NCBI RefSeq assembly: GCF_007565055.1
Contig: NC_044553.1
Span: forward strand, 124,828,978-124,892,977
DNA from: Rhinopithecus roxellana
Lineage: Eukaryota > Chordata > Mammalia > Primates > Cercopithecidae
Length of the DNA: 64,000 nucleotides
Reading direction: 5' to 3'
In this document: one piece after another, positions 22,502-32,723 of the stretch
How the letters are laid out: each line of letters opens with the position of its first letter
Position numbering within the stretch: the first letter of the stretch is position 1
Position numbers and translations under genes: made by a program
The notes under the pieces: model-generated
Database searches by the model: none
The model's input: only the letters and a program-made list of their open reading frames with translations
Told to the model about the DNA's origin: nothing

Positions 22502-22830
22502 GGCCAGGCGTGGTGGCTCAAGCCTGTAATCCCAGCACTTTGGGAGGCCAAGGCGGGTGGATCACGAGGTCAGGAGATCGAGACCATCCTGGCTAACATG
22601 GTGAAAACCCATCTTTACTAAAAATACAAAAAATTAGCTGAGTGTGGTGGCACGAGGCTGTAATCCCAGCTACTCGAGAGGCTGAGGCAGGAGAATCACT
22701 TGAATCCGGGAGTTGGAGGTTGCAGTGAGCCCAGATCACGCTACTGCACTCCAGCCTGGGCGACAGAGTGAGACTCCATCTAAATAATAATAATAATATA
22801 AATAATAAATAAATTAATTAAATGTATTAT
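22502..22830 (+). mobile_element. Alu with AAT-rich tail
   Basis: 'GGCCAGGCGTGGTGGCTCAAG' to 'GAGACTCCATCT', followed by an (AAT/AAATAAT)n tail at 22782-22830. Confidence 0.94.
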
Positions 22831-22841
22831 TAAATATTTCA

Positions 22842-23119
22842 GGGCTGGCACAGTGGCTCATGCCTATAGTTCCAGCACTTTGGGAGGCTGAGACAGGTGG
22901 ATTTTGAGGTCAGGAGCTCGAGACCAGTCTGGTCAACATGGTGAAACCCGGTCTCTACTAAAAATATAAAAATTAGATGACATAGTCACGTGCGCCTGTA
23001 AACTCGACTACTCGGGAGGCTGAGGTGGGAGAATCGCTTGAACTGCGGAGATGAAGGTTGCAGTGAGCCGAGGGTGACACAGAGAGACTCCATCTCAGTC
23101 AAAAATAAATATAAATAAA
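22842..23119 (+). mobile_element. Alu with target-site duplication
   Basis: TAAATATTTCA at 22831-22841 and 23120-23130. The right arm is shortened ('GAGCCGAGGGTGACACAGAG'). Confidence 0.94.
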
Positions 23120-23130
23120 TAAATATTTCA

Positions 23131-23544
23131 AACATACATAAATCTGTAGGAACCCATATACCAAATGCCTGAGTACCACTTTCCAGGGTTATCAGAATAT
23201 ACTCATATGTAGTCTTATTTGCTTCAGACCTTCTATTCTTGTTTTACCAACTAAAGCAAACTTATGTATGAAATAAAACTCCCAGAGCCTCCCCCGGGCT
23301 TACTGCTCTGCCCGTCCCTGGAGGTACCCACTCCTCTGAATTTAGAGTTTATCACCCCTGTACAGTTTTTATAGTTCTGCTGCTTAGGTGGGTGTCTTTA
23401 AACATGTTTTTAAATGTTAGCCAATATGCATATGTCCATGGATGTTATATATTGTATGTGATTTTACATATTATTCAAAATTTACTTTTATTGCTTAACA
23501 TTATTTTTAGAAATTTCTTTTGTGTGAATACATGTGGCTCTAGA
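23131..23544. other. AT-rich DNA, no gene recognised
   Basis: May be an old LINE 3' piece ('CCTGGAGGTACCCACTCC' resembles such ends), but I cannot assign it. No coding signal. Confidence 0.35.
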
Positions 23545-23632
23545 TGAAGGATCAGCAAACATTTTGTGTAAAATGCCAGACAGTAAGGTATTTTAGGCTT
23601 TGCAGGCAACATATGGTCTCTGTTGCAAACTC
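23545..23632 (-). mobile_element. MER5A-type hAT relic, first half
   Basis: Antisense MER5A text: 'GGATCAGCAAACATTTTGTG', 'GTATTTTAGGCTTTGCAGG' and 'TATGGTCTCTGTTGCAA'. It stops where Alu sequence begins. The other half appears beyond the Alu-derived array, at about 28231. Confidence 0.8.
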
Positions 23633-23649
23633 TTTGTTTTGCTTTGCTG

Positions 23650-23869
23650 TTGTTTTGGTTTTGTTTGTCCTTTGGATGGAGTTTCACTCTTCTTGCCCAG
23701 GCTGGAGTGCAGTGCTGCAATCGGCTCACTGCAACCTCCACCCTCTGGGTTCAACAATTCTCCTGCCTCAACCTCCCAAGTAGTTGGGATTATAGGCACA
23801 CAGAACCACCATGCTCAGCTAATTGTTTTGTATTTAGGAGACACAAGGTTTCGCCATGTTGGTCAGGCT

Positions 23870-23870
<1 letters not shown>
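23650..23870 (-). mobile_element. Older Alu, interrupted by a second Alu
   Basis: 'TTTGGATGGAGTTTCACTC' to 'CATGTTGGTCAGGCTGG', where the sequence breaks into the poly-T tail of the next Alu. Its left-arm remainder is not visible on the far side. Confidence 0.9.
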
Positions 23871-23912
<42 letters not shown>

Positions 23913-24055
23913 AGACGGAGTCTTGCATTGTCGCCCAGGCTGGAGTGCAGTGGCGCCATCTCGGCTCACTGCAAGCTCTGCCTCCAGGGTTCACGCCATT
24001 CTCCTGCCTCAGCCTCCTGAGTAGCTGGGACTACAGGTGCCCATCACCACGCCCG
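23871..24055 (-). mobile_element. Younger Alu: tail and right arm, host of the array
   Basis: T-rich tail (23872-23911), 'GAGACGGAGTCTTGCATTG' and the right arm to 'CACCACGCCCG'. Its left arm is the founder unit of the tandem array that follows. Confidence 0.92.
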
Positions 24056-27000
24056 GCTAATTTTTGTATTTATAGTAGAGATGCGGTTTCGCTGTGCCAG
24101 GATGGTCTCGATCTCCTGACCTCGTGATCCGCCTGCGTCGGCCTCCCGAAGCGCTGGGATGACAGGCGTGAGCCACCGCGCCCGGCTAGTTTTTGTATTT
24201 ATAGTAGAGATGCGGTTTCGCTGTGCCAGGATGGTCTCGATCTCCTGACCTCGTGATCCGCCTGCGTCGGCCTCCCGAAGCGCTGGGATGACAGGCGTGA
24301 GCCGCCGCGCCCGGCTAGTTTTTGTATTTATAGTAGAGACGGGGTTTCACTGTGCCAGGATGGTCTCGATCTCCTGACCTCGTGATCCGCCTGCGTCGGC
24401 CTCCCGAAGCGCTGGGATGACAGGCGTGAGCCGCCGCGCCCGGCTAGTTTTTGTATTTATAGTAGAGATGCGGTTTCGCTGTGCCAGGATGGTCTCGATC
24501 TCCTGACCTCGTGATCCGCCTGCGTCGGCCTCCCGAAGCGCTGGGATGACAGGCGTGAGCCGCCGCGCCCGGCTAGTTTTTGTATTTATAGTAGAGACGG
24601 GGTTTCGCTGTGCCAGGATGGTCTCGATCTCCTGACCTCGTGATCCGCCTGCGTCGGCCTCCCGAAGCGCTGGGATGACAGGCGTGAGCCGCCGCGCCCG
24701 GCTAGTTTTTGTATTTATAGTAGAGACGGGGTTTCGCTGTGCCAGGATGGTCTCGATCTCCTGACCTCGTGATCCGCCTGCGTCGGCCTCCCGAAGCGCT
24801 GGGATGACAGGCGTGAGCCGCCGCGCCCGGCTAGTTTTTTGTATTTATAGTAGAGATGCGGTTTCGCTGTGCCAGGATGGTCTCGATCTCCTGACCTCGT
24901 GATCCGCCTGCGTCGGCCTCCCGAAGCGCTGGGATGACAGGCGTGAGCCGCCGCGCCCGGCTAGTTTTTGTATTTATAGTAGAGACGGGGTTTCGCTGTG
25001 CCAGGATGGTCTCGATCTCCTGACCTCGTGATCCGCCTGCGTCGGCCTCCCGAAGCGCTGGGATGACAGGCGTGAGCCGCCGCGCCCGGCTAGTTTTTGT
25101 ATTTATAGTAGAGACGGGGTTTCGCTGTGCCAGGATGGTCTCGATCTCCTGACCTCGTGATCCGCCTGCGTCGGCCTCCCGAAGCGCTGGGATGACAGGC
25201 GTGAGCCGCCGCGTCCGGCTAGTTTTTGTATTTATAGTAGAGACGGGGTTTCGCTGTGCCAGGATGGTCTCGATCTCCTGACCTCGTGATCCGCCTGCGT
25301 CGGCCTCCCGAAGCGCTGGGATGACAGGCGTGAGCCGCCGCGCCCGGCTAGTTTTTGTATTTATAGTAGAGACGGGGTTTCGCTGTGCCAGGATGGTCTC
25401 GATCTCCTGACCTCGTGATCCGCCTGCGTCGGCCTCCCGAAGCGCTGGGATGACAGGCGTGAGCCGCCGCGCCCGGCTAGTTTTTGTATTTATAGTAGAG
25501 ACGGGGTTTCGCTGTGCCAGGATGGTCTCGATCTCCTGACCTCGTGATCCGCCTGCGTCGGCCTCCCGAAGCGCTGGGATGACAGGCGTGAGCCGCCGCG
25601 CCCGGCTAGTTTTTGTATTTATAGTAGAGACGGGGTTTCGCTGTGCCAGGATGGTCTCGATCTCCTGACCTCGTGATCCGCCTGCGTCGGCCTCCCGAAG
25701 TGCTGGGATGACAGGCGTGAGCCGCCGCGCCCGGCTAGTTTTTGTATTTATAGTAGAGATGCGGTTTCGCTGTGCCAGGATGGTCTCGATCTCCTGACCT
25801 CGTGATCCGCCTGCGTCGGCCTCCCGAAGTGCTGGGATGACAGGCGTGAGCCGCCGCGCCCGGCCGGTTTTGTTTTTGTATTTATAGTAGAGACGGGGTT
25901 TCGCTGTGCCAGGATGGTCTCGATCTCCTGACCTCGTGATCCGCCTGCGTCGGCCTCCCGAAGCGCTGGGATGACAGGCGTGAGCCGTCGCGCCTGGCTA
26001 GTTTTTGTATTTATAGTAGAGACGGGGTTTCGCTGTGCCAGGATGGTCTCGATCTCCTGACCTCGTGATCCGCCTGCGTCGGCCTCCCGAAGTGCTGGGA
26101 TGACAGGCGTGAGCCGCCGCGCCCGGCCGGTTTTGTTTTGTATTTATAGTAGAGACGGGGTTTCGCTGTGCCAGGATGGTCTCGATCTCCTGACCTCGTG
26201 ATCCGCCTGCGTCAGCCTCCCGAAGTGCTGGGATGACAGGCGTGAGCCGCCGCGCCCGGCCGGTTTTGTTTTTGTATTTATAGTAGAGACGGGGTTTCGC
26301 TGTGCCAGGATGGTCTCGATCTCCTGACCTCGTGATCCGCCTGCGTCGGCCTCCCGAAGCGCTGGGATGACAGGCGTGAGCCGCCGCGCCCGGCTAGTTT
26401 TTGTATTTATAGTAGAGATGCGGTTTCGCTGTGCCAGGATGGTCTCGATCTCCTGACCTCGTGATCCGCCTGCGTCGGCCTCCTGAAGCGCTGGGATGAC
26501 AGGCGTGAGCCGCCGCGCCCGGCTAGTTTTTGTATATTTATAGTAGAGACGGGGTTTCGCTGTGCCAGGATGGTCTCGATCTCCTGACCTCGTGATCCGC
26601 CTGCGTCGGCCTCCCGAAGCGCTGGGATGACAGGCGTGAGCCGCCGCGCCCGGCCGGTTTTGTTTTTGTATTTATAGTAGAGATGGGGTTTCGCTGTGCC
26701 AGGATGGTCTCGATCTCCTGACCTCGTGATCCGCCTGCGTCGGCCTCCCGAAGCGCTGGGATGACAGGCGTGAGCCGCCGCGCCCGGCTAGTTTTTGTAT
26801 TTATAGTACAGACGGGGTTTCGCTGTGCCAGGATGGTCTCGATCTCCTGACCTCGTGATCCGCCTGCGTCGGCCTCCCGAAGCGCTGGGATGACAGGCGT
26901 GAGCCGCCGCGCCCGGCTAGTTTTTGTATTTATAGTAGAGACGGGGTTTCGCTGTGCCAGGATGGTCTCGATCTCCTGACCTCGTGATCCGCCTGCGTCG

Positions 27001-28214
27001 GCCTCCCGAAGCGCTGGGATGACAGGCGTGAGCCGCCGCGCCCGGCTAGTTTTTGTATTTATAGTACAGACGGGGTTTCGCTGTGCCAGGATGGTCTCGA
27101 TCTCCTGACCTCGTGATCCGCCTGCGTCGGCCTCCCGAAGCGCTGGGATGACAGGCGTGAGCCGCCGCGCCCGGCTAGTTTTTGTATTTATAGTAGAGAC
27201 GGGGTTTCGCTGTGCCAGGATGGTCTCGATCTCCTGACCTCGTGATCCGCCTGCGTCGGCCTCCCGAAGTGCTGGGATGACAGGCGTGAGCCGCCGCGCC
27301 CGGCTAGTTTTTGTATTTATAGTAGAGATGCGGTTTCGCTGTGCCAGGATGGTCTCGATCTCCTGACCTCGTGATCCGCCTGCGTCGGCCTCCCGAAGTG
27401 CTGGGATGACAGGCGTGAGCCGCCGCGCCCGGCCGGTTTTGTTTTGTATTTATAGTAGAGACGGGGTTTCGCTGTGCCAGGATGGTCTCGATCTCCTGAC
27501 CTCGTGATCCGCCTGCGTCGGCCTCCCGAAGCGCTGGGATGACAGGCGTGAGCCGCCGCGCCCGGCTAGTTTTTGTATTTATAGTAGAGATGCGGTTTCG
27601 CTGTGCCAGGATGGTCTCGATCTCCTGACCTCGTGATCCGCCTGCGTCGGCCTCCCGAAGCGCTGGGATGACAGGCGTGAGCCGCCGCGCCCGGCTAGTT
27701 TTTGTATTTATAGTAGAGACGGGGTTTCGCTGTGCCAGGATGGTCTCGATCTCCTGACCTCGTGATCCGCCTGCGTCGGCCTCCCGAAGCGCTGGGATGA
27801 CAGGCGTGAGCCGCCGCGCCCGGCTAGTTTTTGTATTTATAGTACAGACGGGGTTTCGCTGTGCCAGGATGGTCTCGATCTCCTGACCTCGTGATCCGCC
27901 TGCGTCGGCCTCCCGAAGCGCTGGGATGACAGGCGTGAGCCGCTGCGCCCGGATAGTTTTTGTATTTATAGTAGAGATGCGGTTTCGCTGTGCCAGGATG
28001 GTCTCGATCTCCTGACCTCGTGATCCGCCTGCGTCGGCCTCCCGAAGCGCTGGGATGACAGGCGTGAGCCGCCGCGCCCGGCTAGTTTTTGTATTTATAG
28101 TAGAGACGGGGTTTCGCTGTGCCAGGATGGTCTCGATCTCCTGACCTCGTGATCCGCCTGCGTCGGCCTCCCGAAGCGCTGGGATGACAGGCGTGAGCCG
28201 CCGCGCCCGGCCGG
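24056..28214 (-). repeat. Alu left-arm VNTR, about 32 units of 129 bp
   Basis: Tandem array of the Alu left monomer in antisense orientation. Early unit starts are 24056, 24185, 24314 and 24443, spaced exactly 129 bp. The last unit starts at 28081. After allowing for five junction variants (+4 or +5 bp) and two small insertions, the spacing fits 31 intervals, so about 32 units. Compared with an ordinary Alu, units share private changes: 'TTTGTATTTATAGTAG', 'TTTCGCTGTGCCAGG' (a 4-bp loss), 'CGCCTGCGTCGG' and 'CCCGAAGCGCTGGGATGACAG'. Most units differ at only a few sites, with recurrent alternatives GAGACGGGG / GAGATGCGG and GTAGAG / GTACAG. Each typical unit holds 14 CpGs. Because 129 is 3 x 43, the minus strand shows a long open frame of 43-residue repeats (27304-28284). 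I treat this as an accident of unit length, not a gene. No RNA evidence is available from sequence. Confidence 0.95.
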
Positions 28215-28230
28215 TTTTGTTTTTGTGGCA

Positions 28231-28340
28231 CTTTAATATTATGAAAACCATTCTTAGCTCCTGGGCTGCACCACCACAGGCCATGGGCCAGATCTGGCAG
28301 ATGGGAAGGAGTTTGCTGGCCCCTGCTCCAGGTCATATCG
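28231..28340 (-). mobile_element. MER5A-type hAT relic, second half
   Basis: 'CTTTAATATTATGAAAACC', 'GGCCATGGGCCAGATCTGGC' and 'GTTTGCTGGCCCCTGCT' match the other end of an antisense MER5A. With 23545-23632 it shows that the Alus and array lie inside one old DNA transposon. Confidence 0.65.
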
Positions 28341-28359
28341 CATTGCCTGAGGATCCCAC

Positions 28360-28648
28360 AGTTTACTCCTCCACCTTCCTGTTGATGGACATCTAAGTGG
28401 TTTCCGGTTGTCACAACACAAGGGTGACTATGAACATTATCATGTAAATGTGTGAGTCTCTCTGGGGCACACAGCAGGAAGTGGAAGGGCTGGGCATTGA
28501 ACACAGGAATCTTTGACTTCACGATACAACATTAAGTTCTCTCCAAACTGGCAGTGCCAGTTTACATCCCACGCAGGAGCTGACGAGTTTTCCTGCTGTT
28601 CCATGTCCTTACTGGCACTTACTATTACGGGGCTTTCAAAATAATATG
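28360..28648 (-). mobile_element. Old L1 3' fragment
   Basis: Antisense L1 text: 'TGTTGATGGACATCTAAGTGG', 'GTGACTATGAACATTATCATG', 'GTGCCAGTTTACATCCCACG' and 'TTACTGGCACTTACTATTA'. Inactive. Confidence 0.7.
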
Positions 28649-28651
28649 AAC

Positions 28652-28935
28652 TACCAGGCACGGTGGCTCACACTTGTAATCCCAGCACCTTGGGAGGCCA
28701 AGGCTGGAGGACTCCTTCAGCCCAGGAGTTTAAGACCTGCCTCAGCAACATAGTGAGACCCCCATCTCCACAAAAAAATTCAAAATTTAGCCAGGTGTGG
28801 TGGCAAGGCTATGGTCCTAGCTACTTGGGAGGCTGAGGTGGGAGGATCACTTGAGCCCAGGAGGCTGTTGCTGCAGTGAACAGTGATTGCACCACTGTAT
28901 TCCAGCCTGGGCAACAGAGTAAGACCCTGTCTCAA
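28652..28935 (+). mobile_element. Old Alu (AluJ-like)
   Basis: 'AGGCACGGTGGCTCACAC', 'GGAGGACTCCTTCAGCCC' and 'AGCAACATAGTGAGACCC' are older Alu traits. Confidence 0.93.
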
Positions 28936-28978
<43 letters not shown>

Positions 28979-28979
28979 T
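28935..28979 (+). repeat. (AAT)n microsatellite
   Basis: About 14 AAT units grown from the tail of the preceding Alu. Confidence 0.95.
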
Positions 28980-29043
28980 GTTCTTATGCGGCGGAAAGAA
29001 CAGATTCATCATCACCCCCAAGTCCTTTTATTTTACTCATTTA

Positions 29044-29312
29044 TTTTTGCCATGGAGTCTCGCTCTGTTACCCAGGCTGGAATGCAGTGGCATGATCTCA
29101 GCTCACTGCAACCTTCCCTTCCCAGGTTCAAGCGATTCCTCTGCCTCAGCCACCCGAGTAGCTGGGACTACAGGCGCACACCACCACACCTGGCTGATTT
29201 TTATATTTTTAGTAAAGACGGGGATTCACCATGTTGGCCAGGCTGGTCTCAAACTCCTGACCTCGTGATCCACCCACCTTGTCCTCTCAAAGTGCTAGGA
29301 CTACAGGCGTGA
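29044..29312 (-). mobile_element. Alu
   Basis: 'GCCATGGAGTCTCGCTCTG' to 'CTACAGGCGTGAGCCC'. The extreme 5' end of the element is missing. Confidence 0.92.
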
Positions 29313-29478
29313 GCCCAAGCCCTTTTATAAAGCACTAACCACATCCATGAGGGCTCCCCCTTATGACTTAATCACTTCTTAAAGACACCAGTTCTTAATA
29401 CTATCTAACTCTTAATACTATTAAGATAGTATCTTGGCAATCAGTTTGAATTTTGAGAGATGCCTTCAGACCACAGCA
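29313..29478 (-). mobile_element. MaLR LTR fragment
   Basis: Antisense text 'TATAAAGCACTAACCACATCC', 'ATGAGGGCTCCCCCTTATGAC' and 'GAGATGCCTTCAGACCACAGC'. A small palindromic duplication around 29390-29430 repeats 'TCTTAATACTAT'. Confidence 0.55.
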
Positions 29479-29721
29479 ATACTCTTCATGAAAGGTCTTG
29501 TATGTATTTTGCCAGATATATTCTAAGGCTTTTGTTGCTATTGTGAATACAATCTTCTTTTCTATTATACTCACAGGACTAGTGTGATTAGTAAATGATT
29601 TTCTAATCATTTACTACTGATGTCTAGGAATGCTAGTATCTCACTGTCATTCCTATGTCCATCCCCCTCATTCATATTGATGTTAAATCTTCTATGTTTG
29701 CAGGTCATTCAAATTTCCTTT

Positions 29722-29832
29722 TCATTTGAGATGGAATCTTACTCTGCTGCCCAGGCTGGCATACAGTGGTGCAGTCTCGGCTCACTGCAACCTCCACCTC
29801 CTGGGTTCAAGAGATTCTCATGCCTCAGCCTC
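29722..29832 (-). mobile_element. Alu right-arm fragment
   Basis: 'TCATTTGAGATGGAATCTTAC' to 'CATGCCTCAGCCTCC', where it passes into the polypyrimidine tract. Confidence 0.9.
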
Positions 29833-30265
29833 CTTCCTTCCCTCCCTTCCTCCCTCCCTCTGTCCCTCCCCCTTCCTCCTTCCTTCCTTCGTCCCTCTGT
29901 CCCTCTTCCTCCTTCCTTCCTTCTTTCCTTCCTTCCTTTTCCCCTCCCTCCCTGCCTTCCTCTTTTCCTCCATTCCTTCCTCCCTCCTTTCCTTCCTTTT
30001 TCCCTTCCTCCCTCTCTCCCTTCCTTCCTTTTTCCCTCCCTCCCTTCCTTCCTCCTTTCCTCCCTCCCTCCCTCCCTCTCTTCCTTCCTTCCCCCTTTCT
30101 TCTTTCCCTCGTTCCTTCCTTCCCTCTTTCCTTCCTTCCCCTTTCCCTCCCTCCTTCCTTCCTTCCTTCCTTCCTTCCCTCCTTCCCTCCTTCCCTCCCT
30201 CCCTCCCTCCCTCCCTCCCTCCCTCCTTCCTTCCTTCCTTCCTTCCTTCCTTCCTTCCTTCCTTC
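29832..30265 (+). repeat. 435-bp polypyrimidine tract, (CCTT)n/(CCCT)n
   Basis: Almost pure C/T over about 435 bp, with only a few G or A interruptions. The last 80 bp are regular TCCC then TTCC repeats. It joins two antisense Alu pieces and probably grew from the tail of the Alu at 30266. The long open frames on both strands (serine/leucine/proline or lysine/glycine/glutamate only) are composition artefacts. Confidence 0.95.
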
Positions 30266-30545
30266 CAGATGGGGTCTTGCTCTGTCACCCAGGCTGGTGT
30301 GCAGTGGCATGATCTTAGCTCACTGCAACCTGCACCTCCGAGGTTCAGGCAATTCTCCTGCCTTAGCCTCTTGAGTAGCTGTGACTACTGTCCACCGCCA
30401 TGCCCAGTTAACTTTTTGTATTTTTAATAGAGACAGGGTTTTATTATGTTGGCCAGGCTGGTCTCAAACTCCTGACCTCGAGTGATCTGGCCGCCTCAGC
30501 CTCACAAAATGCTGGGATTACAGACATGAACCATCATACTCAGCC
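30266..30545 (-). mobile_element. Alu
   Basis: 'AGATGGGGTCTTGCTCTGTC' to 'CATCATACTCAGCC'. It follows the polypyrimidine tract directly, so that tract takes the place of its tail. Confidence 0.93.
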
Positions 30546-31795
30546 TTCCATAAGGTATTTAAAGGCACTTCCAAAGGTAGAATCAACAGACTTTCCAGAA
30601 GTCAGTGGCAAGATTTCTTGACTCAGACCTGCCTTCAGGTCTTCAACTTCCAACCCTCTCCCCCACCCAAAGCCAATCAATTCTCCTCACAGAATAACAT
30701 CAAATAGCAATTAGCACATGGTCCTTGACTTCTCCACATCAGCTCCAAAAAAGATATAGACCATTAACGGTGGAAATATTGTGAACGGAAGTGTTTAACA
30801 GTTAACATTAAAAACATTCCTATGGGTCACATACATTCCCATGGGTCATATATATATGTATAGACCTATGGGTCTACACATAAAATATGTTTCTCACCAA
30901 CAAAATCCTCTGTAAATTTCAGAACGATCTGATGACAATTTAACTTATTTTTAAATGCATATGATTATGTCAAAGAAATGTCCCTATAAAGGCCTGAACA
31001 CAATCTCTGAGCCTAAGGCCTTCCTCATCTTCACCTCCATTTCACATTTGATCATATGTCTATTTGAGAGAGCATCGCTCCTTATTTGTTTTGGGAGTAG
31101 TCGATAACCTTGGAAGTTTCTTGAGGGCAAGAATCAAGTCTCTTATAGCTTCTAGCATGCCTCTGTGCACCCAGCAGATCCTCAATAAATAATTTGTCAC
31201 CCTACTTTCTCATAAAATATAGGACATACTTAGCTGTACAGCACATGATTTGATCACACCCAACCTGAGTGGGTAATAACAACATTGAATCTGTTTAAAA
31301 ACAACACTCACTCCCTATTCCCTTTTCACCTTCATAGTATATTCATTTGATTTCTAGTATTGTTAGTTCTATCCATATGTTTTTAGATTATGGTACAAAC
31401 TATGTTGTGCCTAAGTAAAATTATACCAAGAATTTTGTGGGGAAAAGCTAATGTACTACTCTTAGTTTTGATGAAGATTTTAGACATCTGAAAATATAAA
31501 TTCAGATATTGGACAGGGAGTTTTATTTTGGAGGTTGCAGGAGATCGAAGTGTTGGGGTAAGACTGATAGATTCCTTTGGCTACTTGTCTGTGGGGGTGG
31601 GGAGAATATACAAGTTTACAAAATCTTGTACATTCTCACAGTGCTTAGTTTTGTGACTTTACAAAAACTGGCATTGTTTTTCTAGCTCTCAGTGGAGAAA
31701 TGTAAGCTGTGAGTTTAATATCATGTTTACTGTGTTTTGACCAGGATTGTGCAAGCTTTTGTGGAAAAAATTATATTGCTTTCTTTTCCTGTTTG

Positions 31796-31831
<36 letters not shown>

Positions 31832-31975
31832 TTCCTTGTATTTTACAATGGTAAAGTTGTATCTTGCATATAGAGAGGTAAGTCTATTAGAGTGAATTAA
31901 AAGAAACCTTTACTCTGTCGTGGCAACATTGTCAACTGGACCATATGTTTAAGCCCTGTGAATAAATCACACGAG
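30546..31975. other. AT-rich DNA with a probable L2 end; no gene
   Basis: 31100-31195 resembles an L2 3' end in sense orientation ('TTTCTTGAGGGCAAGAATC', 'CAGATCCTCAATAAATAAT'). A (TA)n microsatellite of about 16 units lies at 31798-31829. No coding signal elsewhere. Confidence 0.5.
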
Positions 31976-32100
31976 AGTCCAGCACAGTGGAGTGCGCCTG
32001 TAATCCCAGCCACTTGGGAGGCTGAGGCAGGAGAACTGCTTGAACCTAGGAGTTCAAGACCAGCCTGGGTAACATAATGAGACTCCATCTCAATCAACCA
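31976..32100 (+). mobile_element. Alu monomer or truncated old Alu
   Basis: 'GTCCAGCACAGTGGAGTGC', 'GAGGCTGAGGCAGGAGAAC' and 'ACCAGCCTGGGTAACATAATG', about 125 bp with an A-poor tail. Left and right arm pieces are compressed. Confidence 0.8.
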
Positions 32101-32723
32101 ATGAATCAGTTACGCTAAAAAGAGCAAGATCTTAAAACTTCCAACAATGTCTGGGTGTCTAAAACAATGAAAAGAGTTTATGGCAGAGTTAAGCAGTCAT
32201 CAGAGAAAAATCCTGGACAAATTGCAAATTTGTACCAGTTGTGAATTGCTGTGACTGCAGTTGAAAACCAAAGTTATGTTTGTACAGTCTTTTTGGGTGT
32301 TTTTGTGTTTAGTAATAACTTGTTTGCAAATTTAGAGGACTCTAGCTATGATTTCTTCCTAGTGACTTTGACCTTGAGGGGCTCATAGTTTAATGGAAGA
32401 GAGAACTAGAAACCAAGAATTACATGCAGAGAGTGAGGTTCTGCAGCACAGGCTGTATACAGGGTGCAGAGGAGTGCTGTGGCGCCGTGTTCCGGACTCA
32501 TCTTCTGCGCTAGACTTCCCCATGTGCTGTTTCCTGAACCTGCCTGTTGTTTCCCACCATCTGGATCTCTCTCTGTAGGCGCCGTTCTCTCTCCTTGCAA
32601 GCCTTTTCCACAACTTAGGTGCCTGATGAAGTTCTGTTTCTTCAGAAGCTTCCTGAAGCCTGCCTCTAGCTCATTCACATAACTGTTTTGTCTACATCTC
32701 TGTTATTTCTTTATAAATAATTA

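Noticed and set aside
24056..28214. CRISPR-like regular repeats
   Set aside because: Units are contiguous with no spacers and are clearly Alu-derived in a primate genome.
27304..28284. 326-codon minus-strand open frame of 43-residue repeats
   Set aside because: It lies wholly in the Alu-derived array. The open frame follows from the unit length (129 = 3 x 43) and lack of stops in one frame, and the start has no support.
29620..30427. Long open frames rich in Ser/Pro/Leu (plus) and Lys/Gly/Glu (minus)
   Set aside because: Produced by the polypyrimidine tract plus Alu pieces. No start context or family similarity.
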